NCBI GenBank assembly: GCA_910580105.1
Contig: CAJTWN010000001.1
Span: 62,001-126,000 of the forward strand
Source of the DNA: an uncultured Clostridia bacterium
GTDB taxonomy: Bacteria > Bacillota > Clostridia > Monoglobales > Monoglobaceae
Length of the DNA: 64,000 nt
Direction: 5' to 3'
Position numbers and translations under genes: made by a program. Below, in pieces: positions 17,604-25,509 of the stretch (positions are counted from its first letter, which is position 1; every line of letters begins with the position of its first letter). The notes under the pieces are model-generated. The model did no database searches, was not told the origin of the DNA, and saw nothing but the letters and a program-made list of their open reading frames with translations.

Positions 17604-18709
17604 AGGTTACGTTTGGTGTTGCTGTATATAATGTTTCTCAATATCTGGAGGCCTGTGTTGAGAGCATTCTTTGTCAGGATGGCGGAGATTTTGAAATTTT
17701 GATAATTGACGACGGTTCTACTGACCAAAGTGGTACAATTTGTGACCGATATGCGCAGAAGGATATGCGTATACGTGTAATCCATCAGGAAAACCGCGGT
17801 ATATCTGCGGTACGCAACCGCATCATTGAAGAGGCGGAAGGCGAGTGGATCAGTTTTATTGACGGCGATGATAAAATTGTGGAAGATGCGTACAGGCGTA
17901 TGGAAAAAAATCTTTCAGACAGTTTTGAAATGGTTTATTTTGACTGGCAGACGTTTGTTTATGACCATGCTGTTTCTGCATATACAAATGGCTCGCCTTC
18001 GGTTATTCTTGAAAATAATGCAATCGTACAGCTGGCGTTTGCTACATTATACAAGGGGAATGGTGTCCCTGCCTTTGCAAACAAAACTTTGCGTTCAGTT
18101 TGTGCGAAGGCATACCGGCGGTCGTTTTTAATTGAAAGTCATTTGCGGCTCGCAGAAGATTTGGCCTATGGAGAAGATATTTTGTTTAATTTGCAGTGTC
18201 TTTCCAAATGCGGACGGGTAAAGTTGATTCAGGAACCCTTTTACTTATATCGTCAGAACCTGAATTCGGCAGTACATAAATATAATCCAGGAATTATAAA
18301 GCAATATACGAATTTATCCCAAAAGTTATCCGCATATTTGAAGACAAATCCTTTTGGGCAAGATATGGAAAAGCGATTGAATCTGGAAAGTATCACCTAT
18401 ATTATGTATGTTTTGAAATTGGATATTTGTCACAAAGAGAATCCAAAGTCAAAAGCTGACCGAAAAAAAGCATTTGATCAATTGATGCAGAGCCGGTGGT
18501 GCATCAATGCCATTGAAAATGCGGATGTTACCCTGCTTGCAAAGAAAGACCGCCGTGCCTATGCCGTGATTAAGAAAAAGAATTTTAATGCAGTGAACCG
18601 ATTTTATCAAAGAAAATATTGGTGGGATCGCATGAAACGTTTTGCAAATAAGACAGGGATATCCAAACGATTAAAACCACTGTACGATCAATTGAAAAGA
18701 GGTATTTGA
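17600..18709 (+). CDS. Family 2 glycosyltransferase (second of a paralogous pair)
   Basis: The 369-residue protein begins MKVTFGVAVYNVSQYLEAC. Motifs IDDGSTDQSG, FIDGDDKI and FYLYRQN match the preceding gene over nearly the full length, so the pair arose by tandem duplication. Two related enzymes may add like sugars at successive positions in the repeat unit. The ATG overlaps the previous TGA. Confidence 0.9.
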   Translation: MKVTFGVAVYNVSQYLEACVESILCQDGGDFEILIIDDGSTDQSGTICDRYAQKDMRIRVIHQENRGISAVRNRIIEEAEGEWISFIDGDDKIVEDAYRRMEKNLSDSFEMVYFDWQTFVYDHAVSAYTNGSPSVILENNAIVQLAFATLYKGNGVPAFANKTLRSVCAKAYRRSFLIESHLRLAEDLAYGEDILFNLQCLSKCGRVKLIQEPFYLYRQNLNSAVHKYNPGIIKQYTNLSQKLSAYLKTNPFGQDMEKRLNLESITYIMYVLKLDICHKENPKSKADRKKAFDQLMQSRWCINAIENADVTLLAKKDRRAYAVIKKKNFNAVNRFYQRKYWWDRMKRFANKTGISKRLKPLYDQLKRGI

Positions 18710-18712
18710 TAT

Positions 18713-19909
18713 ATGTTATTGCTTTATTTTATGGATGGGCTAAAATTCGAGATGGCAGAAAAGTATATGCCTTACCTTTCCAGCCTCAATATGCGTCCAC
18801 TTAAAAGTGATTTTGGTTATTCCTGTGCGTGTCATGCGACTATGTATACGGGAAGAAATATTGATGAACACAATACATGGTTTGTTTGGAAAAAAGGGGA
18901 AAATTCGCCTTATTGGTTTGTGGACAAGGTTCCTTTTTTGAAATATTTGAATTGCATACCTGTAAAGGTTTTGGTTTCAAAAGTGGCCCGAAAAATCAAT
19001 CGGAATACCTCTTTTTCTGGGATTCCGATGTTGGTTAATCTTCCGCTTAAATACTGGAGCTCTTTTGAACCCTGTGAAGATACCTTTTGGACGGCTGATG
19101 GTTATATGCCAAAATTTGAAACGCTGTTTAAAATTTTGCGAAAGAAAAAAGTGCCGCATCAAATTGTCGGACTTTCCAAAGATGGTGATGTGTTTGCTGA
19201 AGAAAAAGGTGTAGACTATCAAAAGGATGATTTTGTATATTACTTTATTGGTGAAGTTGACAGTTATATGCATAAATATGGCGAGTGTGCCGCGGAATCC
19301 ATTGCCTATTTGAAGAAGACGGACGAATTCATAAAAAAAACCTGCGAAAAGGCCAAAGCAACCGGAAAACCAGTTACCGTGGTCTGTTATTCCGATCATG
19401 GGCATATTGATGTGGAAAAGAAAATAGATGTCAATGATTATTTCAAAGTACGGGGATTGGATGTCCGTAAATATTTGCAGCTCACCGAATCAACATTTAT
19501 CCGCTTTTGGTTCCGAAATCAACAGGAACGGATAGAGGTTGCGCAGGTTCTGGAAGATATGCAGAAAGAAGGGGTGGGCTTTGTATTGGATTCGGAAATC
19601 CGGAAAAAATATCATCTCTGCTTTGACTCAAATGAACATGGAGATCTGGTATTTCATCTGATGGCGCCGAATATTTTTACAAATACCATTTGGGGGTTTG
19701 GAAAGACTATAAAATCTATGCACGGTTATGACCCGGAACTTCCAAAGCATTATGGCGTATTTGCTGCAAATCAAGAGATAATTGAGAAGGATTTTGTCCA
19801 TTTGACTGATATTTTGCCCACCATACTTACGAATTTGGGAATTGACAGAGCACCGTATCTTCTGACAGGTGCCAATGTGTTAAAATGCCGGGAGATAGAA
19901 AATGAATAA
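18713..19909 (+). CDS. Alkaline-phosphatase-superfamily phosphodiesterase/transferase
   Basis: This 398-residue protein has YFMDGLKFEM near the start (first metal ligand Asp), CHATMYTGR (Thr nucleophile of the nucleotide pyrophosphatase/phosphodiesterase group), YSDHGHID (Asp-His-Gly-His metal ligands) and SMHGYDPE (last His). There is no signal peptide or membrane helix, so it should act in the cytoplasm. Relatives hydrolyse or transfer phosphodiester groups. In a glycan operon it may process nucleotide-sugars or decorate the precursor with a phosphate-linked group; the substrate is unknown. The next gene overlaps its end by 8 nt. Confidence 0.85.
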   Translation: MLLLYFMDGLKFEMAEKYMPYLSSLNMRPLKSDFGYSCACHATMYTGRNIDEHNTWFVWKKGENSPYWFVDKVPFLKYLNCIPVKVLVSKVARKINRNTSFSGIPMLVNLPLKYWSSFEPCEDTFWTADGYMPKFETLFKILRKKKVPHQIVGLSKDGDVFAEEKGVDYQKDDFVYYFIGEVDSYMHKYGECAAESIAYLKKTDEFIKKTCEKAKATGKPVTVVCYSDHGHIDVEKKIDVNDYFKVRGLDVRKYLQLTESTFIRFWFRNQQERIEVAQVLEDMQKEGVGFVLDSEIRKKYHLCFDSNEHGDLVFHLMAPNIFTNTIWGFGKTIKSMHGYDPELPKHYGVFAANQEIIEKDFVHLTDILPTILTNLGIDRAPYLLTGANVLKCREIENE

Positions 19910-20855
19910 AAAGGAATATGAAATAGATCTGTTTCAGCGGATTTTATCGGTAATGAAGACGCATGAGTTGACCGAAATTGCCGAAAGCGTTATTTTGACC
20001 GGCAGTTTTGGCCGTGATGAAGCAACCTATACCGGAGATGAAGAGAATGTGGAATTAAAGAGTGACATTGAGATTGCCATTGTCTATAAATCCGGAAAGA
20101 AACGGGCGCTTGCATTTATCGAATCGATTACAAAATGTTTTGATGAAGAGTTAAACTGTATGCCTCTTTCTAAAAAACGGATACAGCGTGGGGATAATTT
20201 TAATTATACCCTTTTTTCTCAAAAGAAAAAGAGTCTGTTTATGTATGATTTAATGAATGGGAGTAAAACGCTTTGGGGGCATGAATATCTAACGCATGGT
20301 AAAATAATTTTGTCACAAGTGGATCTTTATGAGGCAAAGCGGCTGATCGCGAACCGCATTGGAGAACTTATCTTTGTTCAACAGAACCACCCGGAAGATG
20401 CAGACCGCTGGAAAGCAAAACTTGTCACCGCTATAGGAACTGCATACCTGCTTTTAAACGGTGGTTATCATCCTTCCTATCGTAAACAGATGGAGGAGTT
20501 GAAAAGGTATTGTGCGCAGGGCAAAAGGGTTATTTCCAATGAATTTATCCAATATTATTATCAGGCCTTTTCTTTTCTGCGGGAAAATGGTGCTGTATTC
20601 AACATTGAAGGGCATCTGCTTAGAAATTTTGTAGAAAAAGCAGTGGAGATGTTCCAACAGAATCATATTGACCGGCCAAAGATTAATTGTCTGAGCAGAA
20701 AGCTGAAATATGGAATTCGTTACCTCCGCTGTGGAGGCAGAGGAAATTTATTTCAGATTGAAGAAAATATTATTAATACATTGTTATGTGTATTTACTGA
20801 AGACAGTGGAGATATCCAAAGAGTGGCGGCATTGTGGCATGAGGTACTCTACTGA
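19902..20855 (+). CDS. Nucleotidyltransferase-domain protein
   Basis: In this 317-residue protein LTGSFGRDEAT followed by ELKSDIEIAIVYKS forms the GS-G-R...D-D/E signature of the polymerase-beta nucleotidyltransferase fold, including two acidic metal ligands. The remainder is helical, as in MNT/aminoglycoside nucleotidyltransferase relatives. The partner substrate is unknown. Position between an alkaline-phosphatase-fold enzyme and a uridine-kinase-like enzyme suggests the three together activate or modify a small group for the polymer; this is inference. Confidence 0.82.
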   Translation: MNKKEYEIDLFQRILSVMKTHELTEIAESVILTGSFGRDEATYTGDEENVELKSDIEIAIVYKSGKKRALAFIESITKCFDEELNCMPLSKKRIQRGDNFNYTLFSQKKKSLFMYDLMNGSKTLWGHEYLTHGKIILSQVDLYEAKRLIANRIGELIFVQQNHPEDADRWKAKLVTAIGTAYLLLNGGYHPSYRKQMEELKRYCAQGKRVISNEFIQYYYQAFSFLRENGAVFNIEGHLLRNFVEKAVEMFQQNHIDRPKINCLSRKLKYGIRYLRCGGRGNLFQIEENIINTLLCVFTEDSGDIQRVAALWHEVLY

Positions 20856-20867
20856 TAGGAGAAACTA

Positions 20868-21464
20868 ATGCGTAGTTTAATTATTGGAATTGCAGGGGGC
20901 AGCTGTTCAGGAAAGACTACCCTTGCCAGGGAAATTAAAGACCGCCTTACCGGTTTAACAGAAGTGATTCAGCATGACAATTATTATGTATCCAGAGCAG
21001 GAATTCCTGAGGAAGAACGGAAAAAAATTAATTATGATCATCCGGACGCTTTGGAAACGGCATTACTAGTTCGGCATTTAAAAGATTTGAAAGCGGGCAA
21101 GCATGTGGAATGTCCTGTTTATGACTTTACGGTACATGAACGAAAATCTGAAACCAGATTGCTGGAACCCCTGCCGCTGATTTTGGTTGATGGGATTTTG
21201 ATTCTGCAAAATGCACAGCTGCGCCGTTGTTTTGATTATACAGTCTTTGTGGATGCAGCGGCAGATATTCGATTAAAGCGCCGTGTTCAGCGGGACACCC
21301 GAACCAGAGGCCGTCAGCCGGAAGATGTCATCCGTCAGTTTTATGAAACGGTGAATCCTATGCATAAGCAATTTGTGGAACCGTTCAAAAAGTATGCAGA
21401 TGTGGTTGTAAGCGATGGGAAAAAAGAAGATGTTATTGATAAAATTATCAGGATGGTCACTTAA
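20868..21464 (+). CDS. udk: Uridine kinase-like P-loop kinase
   Basis: The 198-residue protein has GIAGGSCSGKTTLA (Walker A), QHDNYYVSRAG and YDHPDALET, the motifs of uridine kinase/phosphoribulokinase enzymes. It phosphorylates uridine or cytidine with ATP/GTP, or in this context possibly an operon-specific substrate. Length is slightly below the usual 205-215 residues. It is the last gene of the exopolysaccharide operon and is followed by a strong terminator at 21607. Genuine Udk is normally a housekeeping gene, so its place here is unusual. Confidence 0.82.
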   Translation: MRSLIIGIAGGSCSGKTTLAREIKDRLTGLTEVIQHDNYYVSRAGIPEEERKKINYDHPDALETALLVRHLKDLKAGKHVECPVYDFTVHERKSETRLLEPLPLILVDGILILQNAQLRRCFDYTVFVDAAADIRLKRRVQRDTRTRGRQPEDVIRQFYETVNPMHKQFVEPFKKYADVVVSDGKKEDVIDKIIRMVT

Positions 21465-21606
21465 GTGGCTGTTTGCAGAAAAAGAAAGTAAGGATATAAT
21501 TGTTAACGAAGCCTGTATTTGGGAAAGTATGCGTAAATTTCTGGGGGATACGGATGATGGGTGGAAGAGAAAAAACATTTTAATATTCAAGTAAATATAA
21601 ATAGAT

Positions 21607-21641
21607 AAAAAACCATGCAACTTTTTGTTGCATGGTTTTTT
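21607..21641. terminator. Bidirectional terminator closing the exopolysaccharide operon
   Basis: A perfect 15-bp inverted repeat (A6-CCATGCAAC / GTTGCATGG-T6) with a T5 loop lies between the convergent genes ending at 21464 and 21688. Confidence 0.92.
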
Positions 21642-21687
21642 ATTGAGATATAAGTAAGATTCCCAGTAGGAAATACACAAAATAGTT

Positions 21688-24600
21688 TTATTCTTTTGTA
21701 ACAGCCATTATATCCATAAATGCCCAATGAGAATAAGGAAGATCCTGATATTTGGGGAGTACAGTTTTATCCGGTTTAAGACGGGTGATATGATTGAGTA
21801 AAACAACCATTTCTGCTCGTGTTATGGATTCGTCTGGATGGAAGGTATTATCCGGATAGCCAATGATATATCCCTTTTGAAAGAACAAACCGATGTATCC
21901 ATCTGCCCAGTGGCCATGCGTATCAAGCAGCGGTGATGATATTCCGCTTGCATCCAGACTGAGGCATTTACAAAGGACTTTAACAAGTTCTGCCCTTGTG
22001 ACCGGAAAATTTCCCCGAAAAGTTCCGTCCGGAAAGCCGTTCATGAGATTGCTGGCGGTAAATAATTTAACTGAATTAGCGTGCGCGGAATCTATGTCGG
22101 AAAAGAAAAGTTCTTGCCCGACCGCTTCAATCGAAAAGAGCTGGGAAAGGATGTATAGTAAATCATAACGGGATACTGGGCCATCTGGACGGACAGTTCT
22201 GTCAGGATATACATTGAGATACCGGATGTTGTTGGCATCAGGTTTCAAATAAACAATGGGCATCCAATGAAAATCAGCAGAATCTATTCGCAGCAAAGTT
22301 TTTTGCCGGTCAATCAGGTTTCCGCTGCTGTCAAGCATCAGGACATAAATGTTTTGGATCGCGTCAAAAGATGTATTTAATTGTATGGGAGGAAAACTGC
22401 CGTCTGTACTTTCAAATGTCTTGTCTTTTTGGGCCAGTATTATTTTGCCGGGGTGCGAGTTTCCCCAATCAGCTTTAACGGTGAAGATAACCGTATCTGA
22501 GCAGGAGACATCAAAAAGATGCTGCTGCTTTAAAATGTCATATGCGTTTTCTCCCTGCTGCATGGTGACGGAACGGATTCCTTCTGTACAGCCGTAATGT
22601 ATAAGTACTTTTTGGAGTTCAGAATTTTCTATCCCAATGGAAATTGCATCCCACTCTGCCCGGGTACCGCTGTAATATATGTCTGTTAGGTGCGTACAGT
22701 TTTCAAACAGACGAATACCCAAACTGGTAACGCTGTTTGGAAGACGTATACGCATGAGACTGGTACAATCCGCAAAGGCGGAACCACACAATATATTTAC
22801 ACCGGCAGGTATGGTTATATCTGTCAGCTGTGAGCAGGAAGAAAAGGCGTAGATTCCGATGGAGCGGACGTTGTTTGGTATGATCACGTTGGAGAGATCT
22901 TTGCAGTCTGCAAAAGCGTAATCTCCAATGACGGTTACATCGTCTGGAATGATAATGCTTGACAGATTTTCACAGCCCGAAAATGTTTCAGGTTGTATAC
23001 TTGATAGATTTTGCGGAAGGGAAATATGGTCAAGTCTTGTACAGTCTGAAAATGCGCCTCTGCCAATTTCTGTTATCGAGTTTTCAAGATTAATATATTT
23101 CAAATCTGTACATTTTCCAAAGGCTTCTGGTCCAATTTTCGCAACAGTATCCGGCAATAATATGAAGGCTAGTTTATTGCATCCATAGAAGGATTTTTCT
23201 TCGATGGAAAGAAGCGGACCGCTGATCTGTACATTAACCAAATTTGCACAGCCATTAAAGAGACCATTTTCCAAAATGGTAATGCCTTCAGGCAAATTAA
23301 TTTTTGATAAATTGGAACAATTATCGAATGCGTAAGCCTCAATTGTGGTAACTGTGTTTGGAATCTCCAGATCGGTGAGAGCAGTGCATCCCTGAAAGGC
23401 GTGTGCCCCTAAGGAAATAATATTGTTTGGAAGGGATAAGTTTTTTAAATGTGTGCATTCAGAAAATGTTCCATTATTAATTACAGTAATTGCCTTTGAA
23501 AGTCTGATGTTTTCCAAGTTGGTGCATTTCGCAAAGGCATAGCTTCCGATGTCGGTGACACTGTCGGGGATTGATAAAGTTAATAGTGACTGGCAATCCA
23601 GGAAGGCCATGTCACCGATCGCGAGTAGCTTTTTTCCAAATGTGATTGAAGTTAGATTTTTACAGGAAGCAAAAGCATTTTCTCCGATGGTATTCAGATT
23701 TTCGGTAAGATCGGCCTGGGAGAGACGAATACAATCCGCAAAGGCATAGTGTGAAATTGTCTCTAAACTTTTCGGAAAAACGATATGCGTCAAAAATACA
23801 CATTTATTAAAGGCATAAGCTCCAATGGTGCAAACGCCATCGGGTACGATATACGCACCTTTTCTGGCCGGGGGATAACATAGCAAAGTGTCGGCTTTTT
23901 TATTGAATAAAACGCCGTCAATGGATGAAAAGGCCGGATTTTGTACATCAACTTGAATTTGGATTAAATTCGTACAGCCCTTGAAAGCAAGATCACCGAG
24001 GAAGTATAAATTGGCAGGCAGATTTAAAACAGATAAATTTTCACAGGATGAAAAAGCGCCGCTCCCAATAGAAGAAAGTGCAGAGGGGAAATTTATGTCC
24101 CTTAAATTTGTACAGTCTTTGAATACATTTTCACCAATGACTTTCACTTTTTCCGGGATTTTAATCATACAGAGAGAAGAACAGGAAGAAAACGCTTCAT
24201 TTTTTATTTCAGTTATTTGTTGGCCAAAATTTATTTCGCACAGCTGTTTGCAGTTTGTGAAAGTAAATTCTTCAATGACAGAAAGTCCATCTCCCATGTT
24301 CACGCTGGAAAGAGAGGTACAGCCAATAAAGGTAGCTTCTCCCATAAAAGTAACTGAATCAGGTATAGTTATATCAGTCAAATTTTCGCAATATGCAAAG
24401 GCTTTTTCACCAATGGATGTTATATCATCGGGAAGATGCAGGTTATTCAACTGCACACAATTGTAAAATGCGTTACCACTAATTTTGTTTATACCTTCCG
24501 GCAGGGTAATTTGTGACAGTTTACGACAATTATAAAATGCCATATATCCGATAGAACTGATATTATTCCCTAAATTAACATTGGTTAAATTTGTACAATA

Positions 24601-24981
24601 GTTAAACAGTTGATATTCAATGGTAGAAAGAGCGGTGGGTAATTTTACTTCGGTCAATTCTTCACAATAAGAAAATGCACCATAACCAATAGAAAGAACG
24701 CTTTCAGGGATTGTGATGCTTGTTATATGCTTACAGTTTTTAAAAGCTTCATATTCTATCCGCGTTAATGGAAAGCCGCCCAATACAGAAGGGACAATAA
24801 TTTCACCGACGGTGTTGCTGTCACAACTGAGCAGGACTGCTTCGGAATTTTCAATGATATAAGTATATGGTCCTTCAAAAAATGTAGCTTTTCCGGATTC
24901 GGCTTGTATATTGTGCTCACAAAAACAAAGTATACAGCAGAAGAAAACGATAAAAAAATGAATGAATTTTTTTAACTTCAA
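21688..24981 (-). CDS. BspA-type leucine-rich-repeat surface protein with SLH anchors
   Basis: This 1097-residue secreted protein starts at TTG 24981 behind GAAGGTG. Residues 1-28 are a signal peptide. From about 45 to 790 it consists of some thirty 23-residue repeats of the type IGxxAFxxCxxLxxIxIPxxVxx, the Treponema/BspA leucine-rich repeat. A spacer region follows. The last 190 residues carry three SLH-type modules (VYPDRTVRPDGPVSRYDLL, FPDGTFRGNFPVTRAELV, YPDNTFHPDESITRAEMV) that would hold it on pyruvylated wall polymers. BspA repeats in other bacteria mediate adhesion to host or community partners; that role is inferred here. It is transcribed convergently with the exopolysaccharide operon and divergently from cas3. 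Confidence 0.93.
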   Translation of the reverse strand: MKLKKFIHFFIVFFCCILCFCEHNIQAESGKATFFEGPYTYIIENSEAVLLSCDSNTVGEIIVPSVLGGFPLTRIEYEAFKNCKHITSITIPESVLSIGYGAFSYCEELTEVKLPTALSTIEYQLFNYCTNLTNVNLGNNISSIGYMAFYNCRKLSQITLPEGINKISGNAFYNCVQLNNLHLPDDITSIGEKAFAYCENLTDITIPDSVTFMGEATFIGCTSLSSVNMGDGLSVIEEFTFTNCKQLCEINFGQQITEIKNEAFSSCSSLCMIKIPEKVKVIGENVFKDCTNLRDINFPSALSSIGSGAFSSCENLSVLNLPANLYFLGDLAFKGCTNLIQIQVDVQNPAFSSIDGVLFNKKADTLLCYPPARKGAYIVPDGVCTIGAYAFNKCVFLTHIVFPKSLETISHYAFADCIRLSQADLTENLNTIGENAFASCKNLTSITFGKKLLAIGDMAFLDCQSLLTLSIPDSVTDIGSYAFAKCTNLENIRLSKAITVINNGTFSECTHLKNLSLPNNIISLGAHAFQGCTALTDLEIPNTVTTIEAYAFDNCSNLSKINLPEGITILENGLFNGCANLVNVQISGPLLSIEEKSFYGCNKLAFILLPDTVAKIGPEAFGKCTDLKYINLENSITEIGRGAFSDCTRLDHISLPQNLSSIQPETFSGCENLSSIIIPDDVTVIGDYAFADCKDLSNVIIPNNVRSIGIYAFSSCSQLTDITIPAGVNILCGSAFADCTSLMRIRLPNSVTSLGIRLFENCTHLTDIYYSGTRAEWDAISIGIENSELQKVLIHYGCTEGIRSVTMQQGENAYDILKQQHLFDVSCSDTVIFTVKADWGNSHPGKIILAQKDKTFESTDGSFPPIQLNTSFDAIQNIYVLMLDSSGNLIDRQKTLLRIDSADFHWMPIVYLKPDANNIRYLNVYPDRTVRPDGPVSRYDLLYILSQLFSIEAVGQELFFSDIDSAHANSVKLFTASNLMNGFPDGTFRGNFPVTRAELVKVLCKCLSLDASGISSPLLDTHGHWADGYIGLFFQKGYIIGYPDNTFHPDESITRAEMVVLLNHITRLKPDKTVLPKYQDLPYSHWAFMDIMAVTKE

Positions 24982-25509
24982 ATTTTACACCTTCTTTATA
25001 TCAATTTTAATTCATGTGTTTTTTAGTTCAAAGAAAATCAAAAAAAGAAAGTCTGTTTTAAATAGTTATATGCAAATAATAATTCTTTCACCTGTTGTTA
25101 TGAAACTAGACAGCTTCAGGTTGACGGAAGATCAACCGTCATTATAGTGTACATTGTGTTAATAGAAAATCTGTCTTTATCTTTAAATTAATTTTTATTT
25201 GACAAAATAATTATATATGACCTATCATCAAATGTCAATGAATAATAGTACGTTATAACATATAATTATTACAATAATTATAAAATGAAGTTATATTTAG
25301 GAGTAAATTTTTTTTCCGTATAAAAAAAATGGAATGTAGAGTCTTATATTTTTAATATCTGATTGGTTTTTAACGTAAAAGAAAAAATTTTATAAAATTC
25401 CAATCAGCCACATTATATCAGATTGTAGATTGAACAAGAAAATGTTAGTATATTTATATAAATTAAGTTAAAATGACGAAAAAACAGTTTAAAAGTATGG
25501 TGAAATGGT
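24982..25509. other. AT-rich intergenic region between the BspA-like gene and cas3
   Basis: No gene was found in these 528 bases. They must hold the promoter of the minus-strand surface protein and that of the cas operon. A weak candidate for the latter is TTGAAC (25430-25435), 17 bp, TTTATA (25453-25458). GC-richer 25119-25140 contains overlapping dyads GGTTGA/TCAACC and GACGG/CCGTC that could be an operator. Confidence 0.5.

Noticed and set aside
21430..21594. 55-codon open frame overlapping the end of the uridine-kinase-like gene
   Set aside because: No ribosome binding site of note, no recognisable family, and the kinase is near its normal length, so neither a separate gene nor a frameshifted extension is supported.
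22349..24466. Several plus-strand open frames inside the leucine-rich-repeat gene
   Set aside because: They are complementary-strand shadows of the periodic repeats.
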